From contig NZ_JAEEGA010000001.1 in NCBI RefSeq assembly GCF_017829975.1, positions 248,001 to 312,000 on the forward strand: 64,000 nt of DNA, written 5' to 3'. A model generated the notes under the pieces. It was not told where the DNA came from. It searched no databases and worked only from the letters and a program-made list of their open reading frames with translations. Source of the stretch: Vagococcus allomyrinae. GTDB taxonomy: Bacteria; Bacillota; Bacilli; Lactobacillales; Vagococcaceae. A program made the translations under genes and the position numbers. Positions 1 through 7,978 of the stretch are shown here, piece after piece; the stretch's first letter is position 1, and every line of letters starts with the position of its first letter.

Positions 1-435
1 CACATCAAAGCCGTTACTAACATGCAAGGTGTCGACGCCGTTTTTCTCTGTACCGGAGGCGATTCCAGTTATTTGACTAATAAGAGTTTAGAATGGTGTC
101 GTGATAAAGGGAAAAGTGTGATTGTCGGTGACTTACAGCCTAATTATGAACGAACAACGATGTTTGCTAAAGAAATTGATATCTTAATTTCTCGGGCAGG
201 TGGGCCAGGCCGTTATGATCCGAGTTATGAACGAGATGCTGTTGATTATCCATATGGTCAGGTACGTTGGACTGAAGGCCGTAATACAGCCGAATTTATC
301 CGCCTACTGGCTAATAAGCGGATTGATGTTAGTGGTTATGTGACGAATATCACGGATTTAGATACGATCGATAGCACTTATCATGATTTGCAGCAGTCAG
401 GCATTTCAGTCTTAACTCATATTATTCGTTATTAA
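1..435 (+). CDS. Zinc-type alcohol dehydrogenase-like oxidoreductase, C-terminal part (partial at window edge)
   Basis: The reading frame is open from base 1, so the gene begins upstream of the window. The visible 144 residues are the end of an MDR (medium-chain dehydrogenase) fold. The stretch ISRAGGPGRYDPSYE, followed by a YPYGxVRWTEGRN segment, is typical of the MDR half of the bi-domain oxidoreductases, in which an alcohol dehydrogenase-like half is fused to a Gfo/Idh half. Here the frame stops at TAA 433-435 instead of running into the second half. It is the first visible gene of a rightward operon. The family assignment is from remembered motifs; the substrate is unknown. Confidence 0.75.
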   Translation, partial: HIKAVTNMQGVDAVFLCTGGDSSYLTNKSLEWCRDKGKSVIVGDLQPNYERTTMFAKEIDILISRAGGPGRYDPSYERDAVDYPYGQVRWTEGRNTAEFIRLLANKRIDVSGYVTNITDLDTIDSTYHDLQQSGISVLTHIIRY

Positions 436-459
436 GATAGAAGTAGAGGAGTCGTTTAA

Positions 460-1035
460 ATGATGTTACAAAATGAGGGGACAAAAGGTAGTCTGGAACT
501 GTTAGTGTCCCGATTGATTGCAAACGAAAGTGTGTCTCCTGGCGCTGTGATTCATCAAAGTGGTGGCGAACAAGCGTTGATAGCCAGTGCTCAGCAAATT
601 AAACCTTATCTAAGGATGGGAGGTGTTGTTCACTATCAACGAAGCCTACCAAGGGTGTCGGAGAGTCGCTATACTAGCACAATCGCTCTTGATCTATTGT
701 GGATTCAGACGTATTTTGGTGATATTGTGCGACTTAAATCTTATACTCGAGGTCAGGCTTCCTCGAGGCAACTGTTTATAACGCTGCGTTTAGCCAATCA
801 GGTGATTGTTCAGTATACGCTTAACAGCTTGGGAGATCTAAAAGAAAGTTTTAGTTTTGATTTTAGCTCTAAAGGCTATAATTTGGAGTTTGATGATCAA
901 GTTCAGTCACCATTAACCCTAAACTTAGAGCTGATTCAAGATAGAGAGTTTGTGACAGAACTGAGTGAAACGGATATTAACCAGTTGAAACAGGTGATTG
1001 ATCAATTGGACAGCTCACTGAAAGGAGGGAACTGA
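460..1035 (+). CDS. Hypothetical protein, possibly a stand-alone Gfo/Idh C-terminal-like domain
   Basis: This 191-residue protein starts at ATG 460 behind GAGGAG. I do not recognise it with certainty. It has no signal peptide, no membrane segment and no Rossmann glycine loop. Its place, directly after the MDR fragment and 1 base before a Gfo/Idh gene, and a run of alternating hydrophobic beta-strand-like residues around 95-150 (with SLGDLKESFSFDF) recall the C-terminal sheet domain of Gfo/Idh proteins. It could therefore be the detached second half of a bi-domain oxidoreductase whose nucleotide domain was lost. That is inference; a structure prediction would settle it. Confidence 0.6.
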   Translation: MMLQNEGTKGSLELLVSRLIANESVSPGAVIHQSGGEQALIASAQQIKPYLRMGGVVHYQRSLPRVSESRYTSTIALDLLWIQTYFGDIVRLKSYTRGQASSRQLFITLRLANQVIVQYTLNSLGDLKESFSFDFSSKGYNLEFDDQVQSPLTLNLELIQDREFVTELSETDINQLKQVIDQLDSSLKGGN

Positions 1036-1036
1036 A

Positions 1037-2014
1037 ATGAAGATTGGCATGATTAGTTTTGCTCATCATCACGCCTATAGTTACGGAGATAGCCTAGCTC
1101 AGTTACCAACTGTGGAGATCGCAGGTGTTTATGATCCAGATCATATTCGCGGAAGGGAGGCGGCCGCAAGGTATCAGACTGTTTATCACGATGATTTAAG
1201 TTCCTTATTAGCAAGTGAGATTGAAGCGGTGGTAATTTGTAGTGAAAACAGTCGTCACAAGGAAGAAGTTATACAAGCAGCCCGAGCTAAAAAACATATC
1301 TTATGTGAGAAGCCGATTGCGACCAATGTTCGTGATGCTGAAGAGATGATTGCGGCTTGTGAGGAGGCGGAAGTCATTTTACAAATTGCTTTTCCCGTTC
1401 GTTTTTGTCAACCGATTATTGAGGCTAAAAGACTATTAGATTCTGGTCAACTAGGTCAGTTACAAGGGATTCGCACGACCAATCGTGGGCAAAATCCTTT
1501 ATCTTGGTTTGTCGATAAAGAACTCTCAGGTGGTGGGGCTGTCCTTGATCACACGGTTCATATGGTTGATATCATTCGCTGGTTTACGGGCCAGGAAGTG
1601 ACGGAGGTTTATGCTGAAATCGATACTTTTTTTGAAGAAACACCTGTCGAAGATAGCGGTATTTTAACCATGGTACTGGCGGATCAAACGATCGTGACTC
1701 ATGATTGTTCTTGGTCACGGTGCGATAATTATCCAACTTGGGGAGACGTGACAATCGAACTTTTCGGCTCTAAAGGAACGCTAAAGGTCGATGCCTTTAA
1801 AGAGCATTTGAGTAATTTTCAGGATCAGGGCAAAGCGGCTAATCAACTTTTCTTTGGTGCTGATATGGATGCTGGCTTAATAGCTGATTTTGTGGCGTGT
1901 GTGACTGAAAAACGACCGCCTGCTATTTCAGGTTATGATGGGTTAAAAGCCATGGAAGTCGGACTTAAGGCTTATGAAGCAGCAGCGAAAAAGCAAGTAG
2001 TCATGATTAAATAA
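1037..2014 (+). CDS. Gfo/Idh/MocA family NAD(P)-dependent oxidoreductase
   Basis: 325 residues, the usual length of the family, start ATG 1037 after a strong AAAGGAGGGA site. The conserved EKP motif is at 91-93 (ILCEKPIATN) and the catalytic-domain motif DHTVHMVD follows the SGGGAVLD segment. The N-terminal nucleotide loop is not the classical GxGxxG: it reads GMISFAHHHA, as in a subset of this family where a His-rich loop replaces the glycines. Such enzymes usually oxidise or reduce a sugar or cyclitol carbon. It lies one base behind the previous gene in the operon with two further Gfo/Idh genes (4150, 6932), so the pathway probably includes several redox steps. Confidence 0.88.
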   Translation: MKIGMISFAHHHAYSYGDSLAQLPTVEIAGVYDPDHIRGREAAARYQTVYHDDLSSLLASEIEAVVICSENSRHKEEVIQAARAKKHILCEKPIATNVRDAEEMIAACEEAEVILQIAFPVRFCQPIIEAKRLLDSGQLGQLQGIRTTNRGQNPLSWFVDKELSGGGAVLDHTVHMVDIIRWFTGQEVTEVYAEIDTFFEETPVEDSGILTMVLADQTIVTHDCSWSRCDNYPTWGDVTIELFGSKGTLKVDAFKEHLSNFQDQGKAANQLFFGADMDAGLIADFVACVTEKRPPAISGYDGLKAMEVGLKAYEAAAKKQVVMIK

Positions 2015-2034
2015 ATATTTTTAGGAGAGTAAGG

Positions 2035-3051
2035 ATGAGAACTTTAGTTGAAATTGAACAAGGGATGAGTACACCGAGCCCTGAGTTGGTCGCCGATGTT
2101 AAGCAGTTGGCTGGCGATGTGATGATTTTGGGCGTTAGCGGTAAGATGGGGGTTACTTTGGCGAAGCTCCTAAAAAATGCCATGATTGAAAATAATCTCG
2201 ATTATCAGGTATACGGCGTAGCCCGTTTTTCTGATCCGGCTAGTCGTGCTGAGTTAGAAGATTACGGTATTCAAACAATTGCTGCTGACTTTTTAAATCA
2301 ATCTGAAATGGAACAGCTACCTAAAATTAAAAATATTATCTTTATGGTAGGCTACAAATTTGGTGCCACAGGTAATGAACCATACACTTGGGCGGTCAAT
2401 TCGTACTTACCTGGTAGAATTTGTGAATATTTCAAAGAGTCGCGAATCGTAGCATTTTCAACAGGCTGTGTCTACCCTTTGGTCCCCGTAAATGCTGGTG
2501 CTCCTTCGGAAGAAATGGCTCCAGATCCACTGGGAGAATATGCTCAATCCTGTTTAGGACGGGAGCGAATCTTTGAACACTTTTCCAAAGAAAATGGAAC
2601 AAAGGTGTCGATTTTTCGCTTGAACTACGCCATTGATTTGAAGTATGGGGTAGTGTCGGAATTAGCCAAGACGATTTTAGCTGATGAAGCCGTAGATCTA
2701 ACCATGGGACATGTTAATGTGATTTGGCAGAAAGATGCTTGTGAACAAGCGATTCGCTGTTTGTTTGTGGCCAGTTCGCCAGCGAATATTTTGAATATTA
2801 CGGGACCTGAGACGTTATCTGTCCGCTGGATTTCGGAACGTCTAGGGGAGTCACTGAATAAAGAGGTGCAATTTATTGGCACAGAACAAGAGACGGCCTT
2901 ATTGAGCAATGCGTCAAAATCACATGAATTGTTTGGCTATCCGCAAACTACGATTCGCGAGATGATTGATATCACGGCAGAATGGTTGTTGAATGATGGG
3001 GCGACGATTGACAAGCCCACACATTTCCAAGAGAGAAAGGGGAAATATTAA
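2035..3051 (+). CDS. NAD-dependent epimerase/dehydratase family protein (extended SDR)
   Basis: 338 residues from ATG 2035 with GGAGAGTAAGG upstream. The Rossmann start VMILGVSGKMGVTLAKLL (about residues 29-46) is a variant of the GxxGxxG loop, and IIFMVGYKFG and VAFSTGCVYP are the equivalents of beta-4/5 in extended SDRs. The usual YxxxK is not obvious: EYAQSCLGRER stands where it is expected, so catalysis may differ. The neighbours are Gfo/Idh enzymes and a DapA-like aldolase/lyase, which suggests epimerisation or dehydration of a sugar acid or sugar-like substrate. The next gene starts 2 bases after the stop. Confidence 0.8.
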   Translation: MRTLVEIEQGMSTPSPELVADVKQLAGDVMILGVSGKMGVTLAKLLKNAMIENNLDYQVYGVARFSDPASRAELEDYGIQTIAADFLNQSEMEQLPKIKNIIFMVGYKFGATGNEPYTWAVNSYLPGRICEYFKESRIVAFSTGCVYPLVPVNAGAPSEEMAPDPLGEYAQSCLGRERIFEHFSKENGTKVSIFRLNYAIDLKYGVVSELAKTILADEAVDLTMGHVNVIWQKDACEQAIRCLFVASSPANILNITGPETLSVRWISERLGESLNKEVQFIGTEQETALLSNASKSHELFGYPQTTIREMIDITAEWLLNDGATIDKPTHFQERKGKY

Positions 3052-3053
3052 GC

Positions 3054-4133
3054 ATGGTAGCAACGTTAAAACCGGAACTAAAACAATTACTGCATGAAGG
3101 CACAGTGATGCCGGCTTATCCATTGGCATTAAAGCCTGATCGTAGCTTTGATGAGTTTAATCAGCGGGTGCTGACACATTATTATTTAGATGCAGGTGTC
3201 GGAGGTTTAGCCGTTGGTGTCCATACGACCCAATTTGAAATTCGTGACTCGGAACATGATTTATATGAAACACTTTTACGAGTCGCATCAGAAGAAATTG
3301 ACAGAGCTCAGCTGAAACGTCCTTTTATTAAATTGGCTGGCATTTGTGGGCCAACGGAACAAGCTGTGGCAGAAGCGACCTTAGCCGTTGCTTACGGGTA
3401 TGATATCGGGTTGTTAAGCATGGGGGGCCTAGCTAACTATTCTGAAGACGAGTTACTCGAACGGACCAAAGCTGTGGCTGCCGTCATGCCAGTCTTTGGG
3501 TTTTACTTACAACCATCAGTAGGTGGGCGGATTTTCACTTATGGCTTTTGGGAAAAGTTTATGGAGATTGACAATGTTGTAGCAGTAAAAACAGCTCCTT
3601 TCAATCGCTATCAGACCCTAGATGTTTTGCGAGCGGTTTGTCACTCGAAGCGAATTGATGAAATTGCTGTTTATACGGGGAATGATGATAATATTGTGGC
3701 TGATTTACTAACACCCTATGAGATGGCTGTTAATGGGAAAATGGTTCAAAAGGAATTTTTAGGCGGTCTTTTGGGACATTGGGCCGTTTGGACTCAAAAA
3801 GCAGTTGAACTGATGGCTGAGATTAAGCAGGCAAAAGCAAGCCAAAAGGGCTATCGGGAACTGCTGATGAAAGGCACTCAAATTACCGATGCTAACGCGG
3901 CATTCTTTGATATCAATAATAATTTTCAAGGGTGTATTCCTGGAATTAATGAAATGTTGGCTCGTCAAGGTTTGCTTCAAGGGAACTATTGTTTGAATCC
4001 CGATGAAGTGATGGGACCTGGACAAGCGGAAGAACTGACTCGTGTTTCAACAGACTATCCTCATTTACATGATGATCAGTTTATTCAAGCCAATTTAGAG
4101 ACGTGGCGTCAGCGAGTTAAGGAAGGCTATTAA
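3054..4133 (+). CDS. Dihydrodipicolinate synthase (DapA)/N-acetylneuraminate lyase family protein
   Basis: 359 residues, longer than the usual 290-310 of the family because of a C-terminal extension. The TIM-barrel Schiff-base lysine is seen in VVAVKTAPF (Lys179) and the active-site tyrosine in FGFYLQPS (Tyr151). The phosphate/carboxylate loop that normally reads GTTGE is replaced by GVHTTQFE, so the alpha-keto-acid end of the substrate is probably recognised differently. Start ATG 3054 lies 2 bases after the previous stop. Members of this family cleave or form 2-keto-3-deoxy acids by retro-aldol chemistry. In this operon it is the best candidate for the carbon-carbon cleavage or a dehydratase step. 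Substrate unknown. Confidence 0.85.
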   Translation: MVATLKPELKQLLHEGTVMPAYPLALKPDRSFDEFNQRVLTHYYLDAGVGGLAVGVHTTQFEIRDSEHDLYETLLRVASEEIDRAQLKRPFIKLAGICGPTEQAVAEATLAVAYGYDIGLLSMGGLANYSEDELLERTKAVAAVMPVFGFYLQPSVGGRIFTYGFWEKFMEIDNVVAVKTAPFNRYQTLDVLRAVCHSKRIDEIAVYTGNDDNIVADLLTPYEMAVNGKMVQKEFLGGLLGHWAVWTQKAVELMAEIKQAKASQKGYRELLMKGTQITDANAAFFDINNNFQGCIPGINEMLARQGLLQGNYCLNPDEVMGPGQAEELTRVSTDYPHLHDDQFIQANLETWRQRVKEGY

Positions 4134-4149
4134 GAAAAGGGAAAGGTCT

Positions 4150-5013
4150 ATGACAAAAAAAATTATCGTGATTGGAACGGATTCAACTCATTGCGTAGCC
4201 TTTGCTCGACTTCTACTAGAGCAAGGTCCGTGGCGCATTAAAACAGCAATTAGAGACACACGTAGCTCACTAGAAATGAGTCAGAACCGTTACCGAGACA
4301 TTGAAAAACAGTTGGTTGAACTAGGGATCGCGATCGTGGATCATTTAAGCGACAACTTAGCTGAATCTGCAGATGCTTTTATTATTGCGTCTGTAGATGC
4401 TTCCCTACATGTCAGCCAGTTTCAGAAATTAGTGGCTTATGGTAAACCGATCTTTATTGATAAACCAGTGGCGTACACTAAAACTGAGATGGAACAAATT
4501 TTTGAATTAGCAGGGGCTAATGGTCTCGAGATAATGACGAGTTCTAGCTTACGTTTTTCGGATTCAGTGGTCAGACTGAGTTCCCAATTAAGCGGCACCC
4601 CGATTACTCGTTTGGAATTGGCGGGGCCGATGCCTTTAGAAGTAGGGATTCCTGGGATGTACTGGTACGGGATTCACCTTGTGGAGCTATTGTTAACTCT
4701 TTGTCCTAAAGAATTTCAGGTGAAAGCAGTGGCTATCAAGGAAGACAAAATCCTTATTCAGTGTCAGGCAGGTGATACTGAATGTGAGATTCATGGTGAC
4801 TTGAGAGGACTTGGCGAGTTTAAGGGAAGGGTTTATTGTGGAGAAGAGTGTGTGACCTTCAATCAGGGAGCGGATCCTGCCCCTTTATATAGCTACTTGG
4901 TAGCAGCCATGTTGGCTTATTTTGAAACAGGTTCTGCCCCAGTTTCACCAGAACAAACAAGGTCTGTTATTTCATTAGTGGAAAAAATTAATGACAAAGG
5001 AGGTTGGCTATGA
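4150..5013 (+). CDS. Short Gfo/Idh/MocA family oxidoreductase
   Basis: 287 residues from ATG 4150 behind GAAAGG. The Rossmann strand and loop read IIVIGTDSTHCVAF, again a non-glycine variant as in the gene at 1037. The family lysine motif is present as DKP (FIDKPVA, about 95-101), and MYWYGIHLVE supplies the expected catalytic His. The C-terminal domain is shorter than in standard members (about 330 residues). It is the second of three related dehydrogenases in the operon and overlaps the next gene by the ATGA type of coupling. Confidence 0.8.
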   Translation: MTKKIIVIGTDSTHCVAFARLLLEQGPWRIKTAIRDTRSSLEMSQNRYRDIEKQLVELGIAIVDHLSDNLAESADAFIIASVDASLHVSQFQKLVAYGKPIFIDKPVAYTKTEMEQIFELAGANGLEIMTSSSLRFSDSVVRLSSQLSGTPITRLELAGPMPLEVGIPGMYWYGIHLVELLLTLCPKEFQVKAVAIKEDKILIQCQAGDTECEIHGDLRGLGEFKGRVYCGEECVTFNQGADPAPLYSYLVAAMLAYFETGSAPVSPEQTRSVISLVEKINDKGGWL

Positions 5014-5894
5014 TGATTGATTTTCGTCAAGTGAGGGCCAATGATTGGCCAGAGATTATCAACTTAGCTAATGGTGTTTTTCAAGAATCAACACCGATGG
5101 AAGTATCTTTTCCATTACTGTTTAACGCCAGTAATCGCTGTTCTTATGTGGCTGTCAGTAATCATGAAATTATTGGCTTTATTGGCGTGCTACCAGAAGA
5201 ACTCCATTGGCAAGGAGACTGTTATTTGGGCAGTCGAATTGGCGCTGTCTGTGTGTCGCAAAGCTATCAGGGCCAAGGCGTTGGTCGTTCATTGTTTCGA
5301 TTAATGAAAAAAGAAGCTCAGCAACTTGACTTTGTTTTAGTGTCAGGCCAAGGGAAATTATACTTGAGTGAAGGGTGCGAATTATTTGGTGAGTTTAAGC
5401 AATTTATCATTCCAGGACAAGGGAGACAGATGGCGATTAAGGCTTTTTCAGGTGAGGTATCAGAGCTCTTGGCCATTCATCGTTTAAGGTCTCAACAGGT
5501 TAGTTATTTCGGGCAAAGTCCTGCTCATCTGCAGCAATTAATTGCCGCCCAGTCATTAGCAACGCTCTTTGGAGGGACGCAGCAGATTTTTTTGAGTTTT
5601 TCAGGTGAGCAACTGGTGGCTTATGTTGTGACTGGCAGCCATTATGAGGATGGGGAGATAACGGAAGTTTTTGAGATGGCTGGGGAAGCGCAAGAGCTTT
5701 TGGCTCTGTTGCAACAACTGGCCTTAACACTGCCAAATTTAAGGTGTCGAATTCAAAGCGAGAGTGAGTTAAGTCGTTTGTTAGAAGCGCAAACAGCTTT
5801 TGAAACAGTCAACAATGCAGGGACAATCTTATATGTTAATGAAAAAGTTAAGGGAGTGCCTATTCCCCACACCTGGGATTTAGGTTTTCTATAA
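5010..5894 (+). CDS. GNAT family N-acetyltransferase
   Basis: A GCN5-type acetyltransferase fold occupies the N-terminal half: IGAVCVSQSYQGQGVGRSLF holds the acetyl-CoA pyrophosphate loop (QGQGVG). The C-terminal half, to residue 294, has no family I recognise and may give substrate specificity, as in two-domain Eis-like or MshD-like proteins. A longer frame begins with TTG 5004, but ATG 5010 sits 6 bases after AAAGGAGG and overlaps the stop of the previous gene (ATGA), so it is preferred. An acetyltransferase beside an M20 deacylase (7979) suggests that an amino group on the substrate is acylated or protected. Confidence 0.8.
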   Translation: MMIDFRQVRANDWPEIINLANGVFQESTPMEVSFPLLFNASNRCSYVAVSNHEIIGFIGVLPEELHWQGDCYLGSRIGAVCVSQSYQGQGVGRSLFRLMKKEAQQLDFVLVSGQGKLYLSEGCELFGEFKQFIIPGQGRQMAIKAFSGEVSELLAIHRLRSQQVSYFGQSPAHLQQLIAAQSLATLFGGTQQIFLSFSGEQLVAYVVTGSHYEDGEITEVFEMAGEAQELLALLQQLALTLPNLRCRIQSESELSRLLEAQTAFETVNNAGTILYVNEKVKGVPIPHTWDLGFL

Positions 5895-5904
5895 GGAGTC
5901 GGAA

Positions 5905-6945
5905 ATGGTACTAAAAAAAATCGGCAATCAGCTGTATCAGCACTTAATCAACGGCATTGGCTTTATGATTCCTTTTGTGATTACAGGAGGCATTGCGACG
6001 GCTTTGTCGTTTCTTTTTCAAGACGCTTTTCATCTGAAAGGTGTGGCGGAATTATTTCAAACGATTGGTCAATTTGGCATGTTGTTAATGTGGCCAGCGG
6101 TGGCAGGTGGGATTGCTTATTCGATGGCTGCTAGACCGGGACTAGTTGCTGGCTGTGTGGCAGGATTTATCGCCAACGAAATGAACACCGCTTTTTTTGG
6201 CGCGGCTATCGGTGGGTTTCTCAGTGGCTATAGTGCGCTTATGCTGTTGAAGTGGCTTAAACTACCGAAAAATTATCTGGTGTTAAAGGAAACCATGTTG
6301 GTCCCGATATTATCAACTTTTTTGACGAGTAGTTGTCTACTTTTCATTTTTGGAAAACCCTTAGTGGCGCTTAATGCGCTCTTTACCTTATTTTTAACAG
6401 CAATGAGTGAAAAAAATGCTGTTTTATTAGGGGCGATAATCGGTTTTATGATGATTATTGATTTGGCTGGCCCAATTGGTAAGGCGGCCTACTTCTTTGG
6501 TGTGGCAACCTTGGACGGCTTAGCTCCTGGCAGTACAAGTCTCATTATGGGGGCCGTGATGATCGGAGGGATGGTGCCACCCCTTTCCTTGGCTTTGGCC
6601 ATGGCTTTAGGCAAACGCTTCTTTCCTAAAGAAGACCTGGCAACGAGTTCAATGCTTTGGGTCTTGGGGGCAACCTTTGTAACGGAAAGTGTCATCGCTT
6701 ATACGGTGAAGGATTTGCCTCGCATCTTACCGGGCTTTGTCTTAGGTTCTATGACGGCCAGTAGTTTATCGATGTGGTTTAACTGCGGTTTATCGTTGCC
6801 TCATGGCGGATTCTTTGCCATGATGATCCCTGGGGCTGTCAGTCACTTAGGCTGGTATTTAGTGTCTTTGTTGCTGGGAATTATGGTTAGTACAAGTATT
6901 ATTTTATTATTGAAAAGGGGGAATGGGCATTATGAGGAAGTTTAA
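5905..6945 (+). CDS. Orphan PTS fructose-type EIIC membrane component
   Basis: 346 residues with about nine or ten hydrophobic segments, matching the EIIC domain of fructose-type PTS permeases. The signature loop that usually reads ITEGAIPF is VTESVIAYTVKDLPR, followed by a conserved LPHGGFFAM loop. No EIIA or EIIB domain is attached, and none is encoded in the visible part of the operon. It may use EIIA/EIIB subunits encoded upstream or elsewhere, or act as a non-phosphorylating uptake protein. ATG 5905 follows AAGGAGTC. Its 3' end overlaps the next gene by 14 bases. Confidence 0.85.
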   Translation: MVLKKIGNQLYQHLINGIGFMIPFVITGGIATALSFLFQDAFHLKGVAELFQTIGQFGMLLMWPAVAGGIAYSMAARPGLVAGCVAGFIANEMNTAFFGAAIGGFLSGYSALMLLKWLKLPKNYLVLKETMLVPILSTFLTSSCLLFIFGKPLVALNALFTLFLTAMSEKNAVLLGAIIGFMMIIDLAGPIGKAAYFFGVATLDGLAPGSTSLIMGAVMIGGMVPPLSLALAMALGKRFFPKEDLATSSMLWVLGATFVTESVIAYTVKDLPRILPGFVLGSMTASSLSMWFNCGLSLPHGGFFAMMIPGAVSHLGWYLVSLLLGIMVSTSIILLLKRGNGHYEEV

Positions 6946-7966
6946 AGCGGGAATTATTGGCTGTGGTAATATTTTTGAGATGCACGCCAAAGCACTGGCA
7001 AAACTTGAGCTAGTTGATTTAGTGGCCGTTTGTGATAGTGATCAGCAGCGTGTAAGATTGGCGGGACAACACTATGACTGCCAAGATTTTACAGATTATC
7101 GACGAATGTTTAAAGAAGCGACCTTGGACGTTCTGCATATCTGTTTGCCTCATTATTTACATGAAGAGGTCACCGTGGCAGCTGCCAAAGCAGGGATTCA
7201 CGTCTTAACAGAAAAACCGATGGCCATCACAGTCGAATCGGCGGAACGGATGCTCATGGCTGCCAGAGAAGCTCAAATTGAGTTGGGGGTTATTTTTCAA
7301 AATCGTTACAACAGCGGGGCTATGACGTTGAAGTCATTGATTCAAGAAGGGGCTTTAGGTAAGGTCCTATCAGGAAAGTGTCAGGTCACTTGGTCTCGGG
7401 ATGAGACGTATTACAGTCAAAGTGACTGGAAGGGAACCTGGGAAAAAGAAGGGGGTGGCGTGGTAATTGATCAGGCGATCCATACGTTGGATTTGATTAA
7501 TTGGCTAACAGGCGGGCAACCTAAACTAATTGATGCCACCATTGGCAATCGGTTTCATGATACAATTGAAGTTGAAGATTTTGCAGAAGGTATTATTCAG
7601 TATCAAGAAGGATACACTCTTTCTTTTTTTGCTAATAACTATTATTCTTTTGATGCGCCAGTCTGCATTGAAATTCACACGGAATTAGCGGTGGCAACCA
7701 TTACAGGTGCTCGTTTGGAGATTGTTTATTTTGATGGGCGGCCCACCTTAGTAAAAGATATTCCCGCTGAAGACTATCTCGAGAATGGCATTGCCAGTAA
7801 AACATATTGGGGGACTGGTCACATCACTCAAATTGATGAGTTTTACCAGCATCTGAATGGTACGGCTGATTTTTTAGTTAGTGGAATAGAAGCGTTAAAA
7901 ACCCAAAAAATCGTTGCTGGTATTTATCAGTCCGCCAAACTGAATAAACCAGTGTGGATGATATAG
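6932..7966 (+). CDS. Gfo/Idh/MocA family oxidoreductase
   Basis: 344 residues with all family hallmarks: the canonical nucleotide loop GIIGCGNIFEMHA at the N-terminus, TEKPMA around residue 93, and VIDQAIHTLDLI with the catalytic His. Another in-frame ATG lies at 6923, but only one base behind the GGGGG ribosome site; ATG 6932 has proper spacing and gives the standard N-terminus MRKFKAGIIG. It is the third dehydrogenase of the operon and the only one with a classical glycine loop, so it may prefer a different cofactor or step. It overlaps the EIIC gene by 14 bases. Confidence 0.9.
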   Translation: MRKFKAGIIGCGNIFEMHAKALAKLELVDLVAVCDSDQQRVRLAGQHYDCQDFTDYRRMFKEATLDVLHICLPHYLHEEVTVAAAKAGIHVLTEKPMAITVESAERMLMAAREAQIELGVIFQNRYNSGAMTLKSLIQEGALGKVLSGKCQVTWSRDETYYSQSDWKGTWEKEGGGVVIDQAIHTLDLINWLTGGQPKLIDATIGNRFHDTIEVEDFAEGIIQYQEGYTLSFFANNYYSFDAPVCIEIHTELAVATITGARLEIVYFDGRPTLVKDIPAEDYLENGIASKTYWGTGHITQIDEFYQHLNGTADFLVSGIEALKTQKIVAGIYQSAKLNKPVWMI

Positions 7967-7978
7967 GGGGTGATCGGA

